Shown: positions 51,690 through 61,304 of the stretch, piece by piece
How positions within the stretch are numbered: position 1 is the stretch's first letter
Layout: each line of letters begins with the position of its first letter
NCBI GenBank assembly: GCA_018714185.1
Contig: DVNT01000007.1
Location: 16,833-80,832 of the forward strand
Direction: 5' to 3'
Source: Candidatus Aphodousia gallistercoris
GTDB lineage: Bacteria; Pseudomonadota; Gammaproteobacteria; Burkholderiales; Burkholderiaceae_F
Length of the DNA stretch: 64,000 nt
Notes under the pieces: model-generated
The model's database searches: none
What the model was told of the DNA's origin: nothing
The model's input: the letters and a program-made list of their open reading frames with translations, nothing else
Translations under genes and position numbers: made by a program

Positions 51690-52322
51690 ATGCTTGACGA
51701 TAAAGCCGGACGCTTGTTTCTAGTGACGGCACCCTCGGGGGCCGGCAAGTCTTCGTTGGTGGCTGCCCTGCTTAAGGCCGATCCGTCGGTTCACTTGTCG
51801 ATATCGCATACGACAAGAGCCCCGAGGCCCGGGGAGCAAGACGGACGAGAATACCACTTCGTGTCCATCGAAACGTTTGAATCCATGAAGGAAGATAACG
51901 CTTTCTTGGAATGGGCCTTTGTGCACGGCAACTATTACGGCACTTCAAAGAAGTGGCTGTCCGAGCAGCTCGAACTCGGGCACGATGTCTTGCTAGAAAT
52001 CGATTGGCAGGGTGCGCTGCAGGTCAAGCGTCTTTTCCCGGATGTCGTCGGCATTTTTATCTTGCCGCCTTCGGTAGAAGCTCTTAAGGAAAGGCTCACC
52101 AAAAGGGCTACGGATTCGCCCGAAGTCATTGCGCGGCGCTTGGCCGGTGCCGGTGCGGAAATGGTGCATGCCGGACAGTTTGACTTCGTTATAATAAACG
52201 ACGATTTTCAAAGGGCAACGGGCGATTTGATCGCCATTGTCCGCGCGTCCCGGTTGACTTTTAAAACACAATCGATTCGGGAACGCGAAACATTTAAACA
52301 CCTTGGCATCCCGCTTTTATAA
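51690..52322 (+). CDS. gmk: Guanylate kinase
   Basis: LFLVTAPSGAGKSSLVAAL, SISHTTRAPRPGEQDGREYHF. Confidence 0.97.
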   Translation: MLDDKAGRLFLVTAPSGAGKSSLVAALLKADPSVHLSISHTTRAPRPGEQDGREYHFVSIETFESMKEDNAFLEWAFVHGNYYGTSKKWLSEQLELGHDVLLEIDWQGALQVKRLFPDVVGIFILPPSVEALKERLTKRATDSPEVIARRLAGAGAEMVHAGQFDFVIINDDFQRATGDLIAIVRASRLTFKTQSIRERETFKHLGIPLL

Positions 52323-52358
52323 GCAGAGGCCTTTTTTACGGAAATACTGAGAACACTT

Positions 52359-52562
52359 ATGGCACGTGTAACTGTTGAAGATTGCTTGAAAAAGATCCCC
52401 AATCGTTTCGAATTGGTCTTAGCGGCCGCCCAGCGCGCCCGCCAATTGTCCTCCGGCTCGGTTGCTCGGATTGACGCAAAAGACAAACCGACGGTCATCG
52501 CTTTGCGCGAAATTGCCGCCGGCGTCATCACCAAGGAAGAGATGTTCAAGCGCATTTCTTAA
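52359..52562 (+). CDS. rpoZ: RNA polymerase omega subunit
   Basis: [30 protein letters not shown]. Confidence 0.97.
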   Translation: MARVTVEDCLKKIPNRFELVLAAAQRARQLSSGSVARIDAKDKPTVIALREIAAGVITKEEMFKRIS

Positions 52563-52641
52563 TAATTAGGCGAAGCTCGAGCCTTTTTACTGCTCAGCTT
52601 CGCTTTTTTATTTTCAGCTATCGCTAGTTTAGAGAGGCAAC

Positions 52642-54918
52642 ATGGTACCGAAATATTTACAGACGGGTTCTAGCGACATTCTCGCCTCGATTCGACATCA
52701 AGTCTTGACCCAAACAGAAAAGAAAAAAGATTTGCCGACGCCGGATGAGCCGGCCGAGCAAGCCACCGAGTTGCCCCTTGTAACCCCGCCGATTAAGCCC
52801 GTCATTGCGACGGCCGCTTCCTTGATCGACAAGTGTGAGACCTACCTTGGCGCGGCCGACATTGAGCGTATCAAAGCGGCTTATCGCTACGCCGATGACG
52901 CGCACCTCGGTCAGTTTCGCAAGTCCGGCGAACCGTACATTACCCACCCGATTGCCGTGGCCAGCATTTTGGCCGAATGGCATTTGGATGCAACAGCGAT
53001 TCAGGCTGGCTTGATGCACGATGTGCTCGAAGATACGGGCCACTCCAAAAATGAATTGGCAAAACTTTTCGGCATTACCACCGCTGAAATCGTCGACGGG
53101 GTCTCAAAGCTCGATAAGCTGAAGTTCTCATCCAATGAAATTGCCCAAGCCGAAAGCTTCAAAAAAATGCTCTTGGCCATGAGCAAAGACGTTCGTGTCA
53201 TCTTGGTCAAACTTGCCGACCGTTTGCACAATTTGCGCACTCTCGGCGTCATGCGGCCGGAAAAGCGGCGCCGCATTGCCAAGGAAACCTTGGATATCTA
53301 TGTCCCGATCGCCCACCACTTAGGTATCAATCACTGCTTCCGCGAGATGCAGGATTTGTGCTTGGAAAACTATTACCCCAGGCGGTATACCGTTCTCTAT
53401 AAAGAGCTGGTGGCTGCCAGGCAAAACCGCAAACCGGCCCTGGAAAAAATTCTCCAAGATACCAAGGATATGTTCGTTCGGGCCAACATCAAGGGGCGGG
53501 TGCTCGGGCGCGAGAAGACCTGTTACGGCATCTATTCACAGATGCGTATCAAGAAGGTGTCCTTTTCGGAAGTGTTTGACCTATACGGCTTCCGGGTCAT
53601 TGTGTCTACGCGCGAGGACTGTTACCGCACGCTAGGCGCCTTGCACCAAATGTATAAGCCGGTGCAAGGACGCTTTAAAGACTTTATCGCCATCCCGAAA
53701 AGCAACGGCTATCAAAGCTTGCACACAACGGTGATCGGTCCGGCCGGCACGCCGGTTGAATTTCAGATCCGTACCGAGCAGATGAATGACATTGCCGAGC
53801 AAGGCATTTTGACTCACTGGCTTAACCGCGGCAGCGAATCGGAAATTCAAACACTGACCCATGCCTGGCTGCAGTCGCTTTTGGACTTGCAGAAAAAATC
53901 CTCGAGCAGCAGCGAGTTTTACGAAAACATCAAGGCCGACCTTTTCCCGGATCGCATTTACGTTTTCACCCCGAAAGGAAAAATTATTTCGCTGCCGCAA
54001 GATTCCACGCCTGTGGACTTTGCCTACCAAATCCACTCGGATGTCGGCAATCATGTTTTAGGGTGCCGCATCAACGGCCAGCAGCGCCATATTGACGTTC
54101 GCCTGCAAAACGGCGACATGGTCGAAATTGTCACGAGCATGACCTCGCATCCGACGCCGCAGTGGCTTGACTTTGTCCGCAGCGGCAAAGCCCGTGCAGA
54201 AATTCGCCAGTACTTGCGCTCGCTCGATTTTGACGAAGCGGTGAAAATCGGACGGCAACTGCTTGAACGGGAGGCGCCCAACGCCCACTTGGTTTGGGAA
54301 GATATCCCTGATAGCGTCTGGAATACCGTCATGGCGGAAACCGATAGCGAATCGCGCGCCTCCTTGTATGCATTAGTCGGCTCGGGCAAGGCAAGCTACA
54401 TCGTGATCCTGCACCGTATCCAGGCTCTCTTGGAGCAACAAGACGAACCGGTCAAACCCTCGGATGCCATTGAGGTCTATGTCAACGGCGAAAAGCAAAC
54501 CGCACAGCTTGCACGGTGCTGCCACCCCGTCCTGGGCGACGAGATTTGCGTCTTTGAGCGTGCTGGTCACGGCTTGACGGTTCACCGGGCAAGCTGCATG
54601 CACGCCCAGCACGCTAAAAACGATAAGGCAGAGCGTTGGGAGGCGGCGACTTGGGGACATAATAACCACCAACACTTCACGGCTCCCGTTGATTTGAAGG
54701 TCGGAGACGTCCGCATGGGCATTTTGCAAGCCACGCAGGCGGTTGCCCGCGAAGGCGCCTCCATCGTCGGGTTAAACATCCCGGATGATCAAAACGAGCC
54801 GCAATTGCAGTTGCTCGTGCAAGTCGACAACCGCATTCAGCTTATTCGCGTCATGCGTGCTTTGAGACAAATTCCCAATATCAAAGACGTGCGAAGAAAA
54901 TTCGAGTCTTCATTTTAG
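52642..54918 (+). CDS. spoT: Bifunctional (p)ppGpp synthetase/hydrolase, RelA/SpoT homolog
   Basis: HD domain GLMHDVLEDT, KLADRLHNLRTL; synthetase DLYGFRVIV, YKDFIAIPKSNGYQSLHTT-like; TGS and ACT regions. Confidence 0.95.
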   Translation: MVPKYLQTGSSDILASIRHQVLTQTEKKKDLPTPDEPAEQATELPLVTPPIKPVIATAASLIDKCETYLGAADIERIKAAYRYADDAHLGQFRKSGEPYITHPIAVASILAEWHLDATAIQAGLMHDVLEDTGHSKNELAKLFGITTAEIVDGVSKLDKLKFSSNEIAQAESFKKMLLAMSKDVRVILVKLADRLHNLRTLGVMRPEKRRRIAKETLDIYVPIAHHLGINHCFREMQDLCLENYYPRRYTVLYKELVAARQNRKPALEKILQDTKDMFVRANIKGRVLGREKTCYGIYSQMRIKKVSFSEVFDLYGFRVIVSTREDCYRTLGALHQMYKPVQGRFKDFIAIPKSNGYQSLHTTVIGPAGTPVEFQIRTEQMNDIAEQGILTHWLNRGSESEIQTLTHAWLQSLLDLQKKSSSSSEFYENIKADLFPDRIYVFTPKGKIISLPQDSTPVDFAYQIHSDVGNHVLGCRINGQQRHIDVRLQNGDMVEIVTSMTSHPTPQWLDFVRSGKARAEIRQYLRSLDFDEAVKIGRQLLEREAPNAHLVWEDIPDSVWNTVMAETDSESRASLYALVGSGKASYIVILHRIQALLEQQDEPVKPSDAIEVYVNGEKQTAQLARCCHPVLGDEICVFERAGHGLTVHRASCMHAQHAKNDKAERWEAATWGHNNHQHFTAPVDLKVGDVRMGILQATQAVAREGASIVGLNIPDDQNEPQLQLLVQVDNRIQLIRVMRALRQIPNIKDVRRKFESSF

Positions 54919-54979
54919 ATAACCGACGGTTTCGGCGGCTTAACCGGCCGCCGAAAGCTTTTATAAGGAACTCATCGTT

Positions 54980-56314
54980 ATGGATCAAAACCGCTCTACT
55001 TGGGGATCTCGTTTGGGCTTTGTGCTCGCCTCGGCCGGCGCCGCCGTCGGCCTCGGTGCCATTTGGAAGTTCCCCTATTTGGTCGGCTCCAACGGGGGTT
55101 CCGTTTTTCTTTTTCCTTTCATCTTCCTGACCTTTACGGTCGGATTGGTGCTTTTGATCGCCGAGCTCTCACTCGGGCGTGCGGGAGCCGGCTGCATCGT
55201 GACCGCCTTTAGGAAATTGGGCGGTAAGGCTTGGGGCCGGGCCGGCTATTTGGGCGTTGTCACGGGCTTTTTTGTCCTGAGCTTTTATTCGGCAATCGGC
55301 GGCTGGACCATCGCCTATTTTGTCAATGCCTGCCTGGGCTCGGGCTTGGTTTCCGACCAAGCACAGCTGGGCGCTTACTTTGCCAATATTTCAGGCGATC
55401 CGGTGTTAGCGATCGGCTACCAGGCGCTCTTTCTGGTGCTTACGGCGTGGGTGGTTGCTTACGGCGTCAGTGCCGGCATTGAGCGGTTATCGAAAATTTT
55501 GATGCCGTTGCTATTTATCCTCATGCTGATTTTGATCATTCGTGCCCTGTTCTTGCCCGGGGCCATGGAAGGCATCAAATACCTCTTTAGCTGGAATCCC
55601 GAGGCATTCACGTTAGATGCCCTGCTCTCGGCCATGGGCTTTACCTTTTTCTCGCTTTGTTTGGGCAGCGGCTGCATGCTCACTTACGGCAGCTACCTGG
55701 ATAGTAAAGTCGATCTCATCAGCTCTTCTTCTTGGATTGCCTTTTTAACGATCCTCAGCTCGCTTCTGGGAGCCTTGATGGTCATGCCGCCCGTCTTTGC
55801 CTTCGGATTGGATCCCACGGCCGGGCCCGGTCTTACCTTCGTGACCATGCCGGCCATTTTCTCGCAGATGCCCTTCGGCAATTTGCTGGCCGTTATTTTT
55901 TACGCCTGCTTGCTTGTAGCGGCTATCACCAGTTCCGTTTCCATGCTGGAAATCGATGTAGCCTTTTTCCAAGACGAATGGAAATGGTCTCGACCGAAAG
56001 CCGTGGTTGTTACAACAATCGGTTTAATGATTGTCGGATCTTTCTCCGCCATGTCATTCGGCCCCTTGGCTGATTACCGCTGGATGAATCGCACCTTCTT
56101 TGACTGGGTGGATTACATTACCTCCAATATTTGCCTGCCGATCGGCGGCTTGATGGTTGCCGTGCTGGCTAGTTGGGTGGCCTGGGCCAAGGTCAAACCC
56201 TACATCTCCGGCGAGGGAATGCAGCGCTCCGAAAAAGCCTTGAAAGTGCTTCGCTGGAGCATTGCCATTTTTGCCCCCATCTTGGTGCTCACCGTGTTAC
56301 TGACCGGGATTTGA
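54980..56314 (+). CDS. Neurotransmitter:sodium symporter (NSS/SLC6) family transporter 1
   Basis: SRLGFVLASAGAAVGLGAIWKFPYLVGSNGGSVFL. Confidence 0.92.
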   Translation: MDQNRSTWGSRLGFVLASAGAAVGLGAIWKFPYLVGSNGGSVFLFPFIFLTFTVGLVLLIAELSLGRAGAGCIVTAFRKLGGKAWGRAGYLGVVTGFFVLSFYSAIGGWTIAYFVNACLGSGLVSDQAQLGAYFANISGDPVLAIGYQALFLVLTAWVVAYGVSAGIERLSKILMPLLFILMLILIIRALFLPGAMEGIKYLFSWNPEAFTLDALLSAMGFTFFSLCLGSGCMLTYGSYLDSKVDLISSSSWIAFLTILSSLLGALMVMPPVFAFGLDPTAGPGLTFVTMPAIFSQMPFGNLLAVIFYACLLVAAITSSVSMLEIDVAFFQDEWKWSRPKAVVVTTIGLMIVGSFSAMSFGPLADYRWMNRTFFDWVDYITSNICLPIGGLMVAVLASWVAWAKVKPYISGEGMQRSEKALKVLRWSIAIFAPILVLTVLLTGI

Positions 56315-56493
56315 CCCAAATCTTAGGGCTTTCCATTAAGTCATTGAGCGGTTAACTTAGGCTTTTTGCATATTGTTGCCACAAAGCTTTTGAGCTACGA
56401 TAAGCAGACTATGCTGTCCTCTTCATAGATCAGGGCTTTTTGGCGGTTTTTCGTCAGACGATATTCAGTTTTTCAGGACTAACAGGGACTTTT

Positions 56494-57822
56494 ATGGCTT
56501 CTCGTGCTTTATGGACTTCAAAATTGGGTTTTATTCTTGCCAGTGCAGGCGCAGCCGTCGGGCTGGGCGCCATCTGGAAGTTTCCCTACATGGCCGGCAC
56601 TAACGGCGGTTCAACGTTCATTATCCCCTACATTCTCTTTTGCTTTACGATCGGCATGTTTTTGCTTTTGGCCGAACTCGTTGTCGGCCGGGCCGGACGA
56701 GCCGCCAGCATCAATAGCATGATCAGAGTCGGCCGATCTCGCTTTTGGGGAATTTTCGGCTTTATCGGTACCTTAACGGGTTTTCTGATTCTGACCTTTT
56801 ATTCAACTATTGGCGGTTGGTGCGTGGCCTATGCGGTCGATGCCGCCACCGGTGGCGGCGTCATTACCGACATGAAGCTGCTCGGCGAATATTTCAATTC
56901 GTTCGTGAGCGATCCCTGGATGAGCATTTTCTACCAGTTGGTGTTCATGCTCATGACCGCCGGCGTTGTGATTTTCGGCGTTCAAAAGGGCATTGAACGG
57001 CTGGCTAAATATTTAATGCCTACGCTCTTTATTTTGATGATTGTATTGATCATTCGCGGCTTGACATTACCCGGAGCGTGGGCCGGCGTCGAATTCATGT
57101 TCAGCTTTGACTGGGACAACTTCAATGCCGACTCCATCTTTAATGCGATGGGCTTTTGCTTTTTCTCCCTATCCGTAGGTGCCGGGACACTCATCGTTTA
57201 TGCTTCTTATCTTTCCGAGGAAACCGATTTACCCCAGTCAACGGCTTGGGTCGCCTTCCTTGGCATTTTAGCGGCCCTTCTAGGCGGTCTCATGGTCATG
57301 CCTCCCGTGTTTGCTTTCGGCCTCGAACCGACGGCCGGCCCGGGCTTAACTTTCGTGACCATGCCGGCTGTCTTCGGCCAAATGCCTTTCGGTCAGCTTT
57401 TTGCCGTTCTCTTTTACATTTGCTTGATCGTCGCAGCCATTACCAGTTCGGTCAGCATCTTTGAAGCGGTTACTGCCGCTTTAGCCGACCTTAAGTTTTC
57501 ACGCCGCAATGCCGTCCCCGTTGCCTTCATTGCCGTCATGTTGATCGGCATATTCTGCACATTGTCTTTCGGTGAACTCGCTGACTTTAAGCTTTTCGGC
57601 AAAACCATTTTTGATTTGCTCGATTATCTCACTAGCAACATCGGCATGCCGCTAACCGCTCTTGGCTTGGCTATTGTCGCGGCTTGGGTCAATTGGCCGG
57701 AAACTCGCCACCAATTAACCACCACCAAGCCCCTCTCGCCATGGATCCTAAACGCCATCCGTTTCGGCATCGGCATTGTCTCGCCGGTGGTTATTGTGAT
57801 CGTGGTTATGCGCAGTCTCTAG
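56494..57822 (+). CDS. Neurotransmitter:sodium symporter (NSS/SLC6) family transporter 2
   Basis: SKLGFILASAGAAVGLGAIWKFPYMAGTNGGSTFI; tandem paralogue of the preceding gene. Confidence 0.92.
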   Translation: MASRALWTSKLGFILASAGAAVGLGAIWKFPYMAGTNGGSTFIIPYILFCFTIGMFLLLAELVVGRAGRAASINSMIRVGRSRFWGIFGFIGTLTGFLILTFYSTIGGWCVAYAVDAATGGGVITDMKLLGEYFNSFVSDPWMSIFYQLVFMLMTAGVVIFGVQKGIERLAKYLMPTLFILMIVLIIRGLTLPGAWAGVEFMFSFDWDNFNADSIFNAMGFCFFSLSVGAGTLIVYASYLSEETDLPQSTAWVAFLGILAALLGGLMVMPPVFAFGLEPTAGPGLTFVTMPAVFGQMPFGQLFAVLFYICLIVAAITSSVSIFEAVTAALADLKFSRRNAVPVAFIAVMLIGIFCTLSFGELADFKLFGKTIFDLLDYLTSNIGMPLTALGLAIVAAWVNWPETRHQLTTTKPLSPWILNAIRFGIGIVSPVVIVIVVMRSL

Positions 57823-58008
57823 TCAATCGGAAAGGACAAAACCGGGCAGAAGCTTTTTATCGAAGTTTCTGCCCTTTTTGCACTGCCTCTACGTAATGAG
57901 GGTACAGAAGAACATGAACGACTCGCGCCATGCGCGAAGCTTAAAACGGGGAAAAAAGAGACAGATACAAAAAATCTCATGCGTCGCAAGACCTCATGAG
58001 ATTAGATG

Positions 58009-58084
58009 TGGCGTCTCCACGGGGATTCGAACCCCGGTACCGACCGTGAAAGGGTCGTGTCCTAGGCCACTAGACGATGGAGAC
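58009..58084 (-). tRNA. tRNA-Glu(TTC)
   Basis: 76-nt cloverleaf on the minus strand, anticodon loop CTTTCAC, encoded CCA. Confidence 0.95.
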
Positions 58085-58094
58085 CTTCTAATTG

Positions 58095-58170
58095 TGGTGG
58101 AGGTAAGCGGATTCGAACCGCTGACCCCTTGCATGCCATGCAAGTGCTCTACCAACTGAGCTATACCCCC
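58095..58170 (-). tRNA. tRNA-Ala(GGC)
   Basis: 76-nt cloverleaf on the minus strand, anticodon loop ATGGCAT, encoded CCA. Confidence 0.93.
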
Positions 58171-58246
58171 GAAAGAGAAGAGGCATTTTATAGACTTTTT
58201 TCCTAAATTGCAAATGCCTTTTTTGCAAAATGCCCTAATATTTTCT

Positions 58247-58786
58247 TTAGCAGTACTTTACTTCTAAAATTTCGATGTGTTGCACGCCGCTCGGGGTGGG
58301 CAGTTTCACCGTGTCACCCTCGTGAGCCTTTAAAAAAGCGCGGGCGATCGGGCTGACCCAGCTCACGTCACCGACACTGGCGTCAGCTTCGTCAATCCCA
58401 ACGATGCGAATCGTATGCTCTTTCCCTTGCTCGTCTTCATAGGTTACCGTTGCGCCGAAGAAAATCTGGTCGGTTGCGGGACGAGTCGACGGATCCACCA
58501 CTTCGGCCGAATCAATTCGTTTACTCAAAAAACGAATGCGTCGATCGATTTCACGCAAGCGGCGCTTGCCGTAAAGGTAATCACCGTTTTCACTTCTGTC
58601 GCCGTTGCTCGCAGCCCACGCAACAATGTTGGCGACCTCGGGCCTCTCTACACGAACGAGATGCTCCCTTTCATCCAACATGCGACGATAGCACTGCGGT
58701 GTCATGTAGTTTTTCGTGCCGTGAGGCAAGGCCGGAAGGCTGACATCCTCATCATCGTCGTCATCGCTAGAGAAATTATTTCCCAT
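58247..58786 (-). CDS. greB: Transcription elongation factor GreB
   Basis: SNGDRSENGDYLYGKRRLREIDRRIRFLSKRID coiled-coil tip; VSWVSPIARAFLKAHEGDTV. Confidence 0.9.
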   Translation of the reverse strand: MGNNFSSDDDDDEDVSLPALPHGTKNYMTPQCYRRMLDEREHLVRVERPEVANIVAWAASNGDRSENGDYLYGKRRLREIDRRIRFLSKRIDSAEVVDPSTRPATDQIFFGATVTYEDEQGKEHTIRIVGIDEADASVGDVSWVSPIARAFLKAHEGDTVKLPTPSGVQHIEILEVKYC

Positions 58787-58948
58787 TTTCTTTTGCCTAT
58801 TTCCAACAAAAGTTACATAAATTACCAAAGCGAATATTTTAGTCTGATATTTTCCTGCAAGTGAAATCCGTTTGCGCTAAAGTGACAATAGTAACAATTC
58901 GGTTTACTACACATTGATATTTACAAACAGGCTTTGGGATTACTCAAT

Positions 58949-59458
58949 ATGAAAAAGCTCGCTCTTATCGCCGCTCTGGCAGCTCTCGGTTTGGCCGGAT
59001 GTGCCAACGACGGTCGCTACTATCGTTCAGACACGTACCAAGCCGGTGCCGTGAACCAAGCCCAGCAGGTGCGCACCGTTGAAATATTGGCCATCGGTCA
59101 AGCAAAGATTGCCGTGGATAACGATACCAATCGCTCGGATGCCAAAACCATCGGTACGCTGTTAGGTGCCATTGCCGGTGCCGCCATCGGCAGCCATAAC
59201 AACCATGATACGAGCTCACGGGTGCTCGGCGGCTTAGCCGGTGCTGCCGTCGGCAATATCGCCGGCGGAGCCGTTGCCGGTGACCATACAAGCTATGTTG
59301 ACGGCGTGCAATTGACATTTCGCTATGACAACAAGATCTACAACTCCGCCCAGGTCGGTCAGCCCTGCGAGTTTAAGACCGGTTTAGCCGTCATGATTTC
59401 GACCTCGCCGACAGAAACCCGCATTCAACCGAATAATCCGTACGGTTGCCCGCGCTAG
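58949..59458 (+). CDS. SlyB-like glycine-zipper outer-membrane lipoprotein
   Basis: Lipobox LGLAGCAND; GTLLGAIAGAAIGSHNNH..LGGLAGAAVGNIAGGAVAG. Confidence 0.85.
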   Translation: MKKLALIAALAALGLAGCANDGRYYRSDTYQAGAVNQAQQVRTVEILAIGQAKIAVDNDTNRSDAKTIGTLLGAIAGAAIGSHNNHDTSSRVLGGLAGAAVGNIAGGAVAGDHTSYVDGVQLTFRYDNKIYNSAQVGQPCEFKTGLAVMISTSPTETRIQPNNPYGCPR

Positions 59459-59482
59459 CGGTCATTTCGTGGGAGTTTTTTT

Positions 59483-59968
59483 ATGAAAAGATTATTGTTA
59501 AGCACTTCGATTTTAGCGGCTCTTGCTTGCGCGCCGGCGGTTCACGCGCAAATGTCTATGGATGAGCAAATCGCTCGAATCTATCAAGCCGAGCAAGAAA
59601 TCAAGGCGCTTGATGCCGCCAAGGAGCAAGAGCGCGAACAGGCCGCCAAGAAAGCCGCCGATGTCCAGCGTCGTGCTCAGCAAGCCAAACAAAAGCAACA
59701 AGCGGCTCAACGGCAAGCACAGCAGCAGCGCCAAGAGAAGCTCCAAGCCTATGAAGATCAAGAAAGAGAAATTAATCTTGAGTTGAAGAAATTAGACTTG
59801 GAACTCAAGCGCGCTCAAGTCGACTATCAGAAAAAGTTGGCACAGTCTCGCTCCGAGCATGCCGATGAGTTTGTACAAGCTGAACTTGAGGAAGCTCGTT
59901 CAAAAGTGCAAACCCTACAGGCTCAAAGTAGCTCGTTACGCCAACAAAAGGCGGCCATGCAGCCCTAG
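59483..59968 (+). CDS. Secreted Gln/Lys-rich coiled-coil protein of unknown function
   Basis: Signal peptide MKRLLLSTSILAALACAPAVHA, long coiled coil. Confidence 0.6.
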   Translation: MKRLLLSTSILAALACAPAVHAQMSMDEQIARIYQAEQEIKALDAAKEQEREQAAKKAADVQRRAQQAKQKQQAAQRQAQQQRQEKLQAYEDQEREINLELKKLDLELKRAQVDYQKKLAQSRSEHADEFVQAELEEARSKVQTLQAQSSSLRQQKAAMQP

Positions 59969-60031
59969 TTGTCAGTTCCTCTCCGATGACCTCATCGGGG
60001 AGGCCTTCCCGCTCGTAAAAAAGGATTCACC

Positions 60032-60598
60032 GTGCGTTCCCTGTTAGTTTCTGCGGCCGTGATGGTCACGACTCTTATCTCGGGCTGCTCGCTCATGCCC
60101 AGCACCGAAACCGTGCCAGTTGAGGAAACGGCCTCCCTCCAAGAGCCGACATTTTCACCCTATCCCTTCGCTCTTAAGCGCAGCATAAATGTACAGCGGG
60201 AACTCAAGATACAATCCGGCGAGCTGGCTTTTTCCGGCCAAGCCGCTTTTTTCGCCGACAACCGTAGCGTACGATTAACGGTTTCGCAAAACGGGCAAAC
60301 GATTTGGAGCATTTACTATAACGGAGAGACCATCCATGAGGAACGCTCCAGTGAGGTACCGTCCCAACTTCAAGCCAAGCAACTTCTGAGAGATTTCGGT
60401 CTTGCCTATTGGCCTGTACAAGCCGTACAAAGCCAACTCAAAACATGGGCCATCCAAACCGGCAGCAACTCACGGCTCGTGACGGATCAAGCCGGCAACC
60501 CCGTCCTGAACGTGACCTACGCCTCGGATCCGGCTAAAGCCGCCGATTCCGGCTTTATTTTGGAAAATTTATCGGCCGGATATCGCCTGAGCTTTTAA
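60032..60598 (+). CDS. DUF3261-like lipoprotein
   Basis: Lipobox LISGCSLM; QRELKIQSGELAFSGQAAFFADNRSVRLTVSQNGQTIWSIYYNG; next to LolA-like and MMPL genes. Confidence 0.55.
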   Translation: MRSLLVSAAVMVTTLISGCSLMPSTETVPVEETASLQEPTFSPYPFALKRSINVQRELKIQSGELAFSGQAAFFADNRSVRLTVSQNGQTIWSIYYNGETIHEERSSEVPSQLQAKQLLRDFGLAYWPVQAVQSQLKTWAIQTGSNSRLVTDQAGNPVLNVTYASDPAKAADSGFILENLSAGYRLSF

Positions 60599-60689
60599 TG
60601 CCGACGCTTCTAATACGCGCTTGTCCTCAGATTAACGATTTCTCGGATCGGCGTATACAATTAGGGGGTATTCTTCGGATTCTTTTCAG

Positions 60690-61304
60690 ATGATCAAAGC
60701 TCTTGCTGCCCTTTTCTATTGCTTAGCCACGCTGCTTACCGGCAGCATGGCCTGGGCTGCCGAGCTCGATGACATCATCAATGCCATTCCGACACAAACC
60801 GTTATTCGCGGGCGCTATATCCAAACGCAAAAACTTGTTCACGTCCCCCATGCCTTTACAACAGAGGGACATTTCATTTTTTGGCGGGATTCTGTTTTTC
60901 TGTGGCGAACGAATGCGCCGATCCGAACAACCACCTTGTACACGGATAAAAGTCTAAAAACGTATTTGCACATCAACGGCAAGCGCATTGAGTCCGTCTC
61001 CAGCTCGGCCACCAGTATAGAAAATCGCATTCTCTGGAGCATCATCTCACGCGACTTAAATGCGCTCGAGTTGGACTTTCAAATCTTGGCTTATGATTTG
61101 CCACAGGGCTGGCAGTTGGACTTTTACCCCAAAACCAACCTGACGCGTAGCATCGTCAAGCATGTCGTTATGCTGGGGCGAACCGGGCCGCGGGAATTGA
61201 TCGTGGAAAATTATTCCGGCGATTTAACGATATTGAAGCTTTTTGATATTTCGTTATCCAATGCTTCATCTTCGCAAGAGGAGGCAGAACTTGCCAATCC
61301 GTAA
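60690..61304 (+). CDS. LolA-like outer-membrane lipoprotein carrier family protein
   Basis: Signal peptide; IRGRYIQTQKL, GHFIFWRDSVFLWRTNAPI, GWQLDFYPKT pattern. Confidence 0.75.
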   Translation: MIKALAALFYCLATLLTGSMAWAAELDDIINAIPTQTVIRGRYIQTQKLVHVPHAFTTEGHFIFWRDSVFLWRTNAPIRTTTLYTDKSLKTYLHINGKRIESVSSSATSIENRILWSIISRDLNALELDFQILAYDLPQGWQLDFYPKTNLTRSIVKHVVMLGRTGPRELIVENYSGDLTILKLFDISLSNASSSQEEAELANP

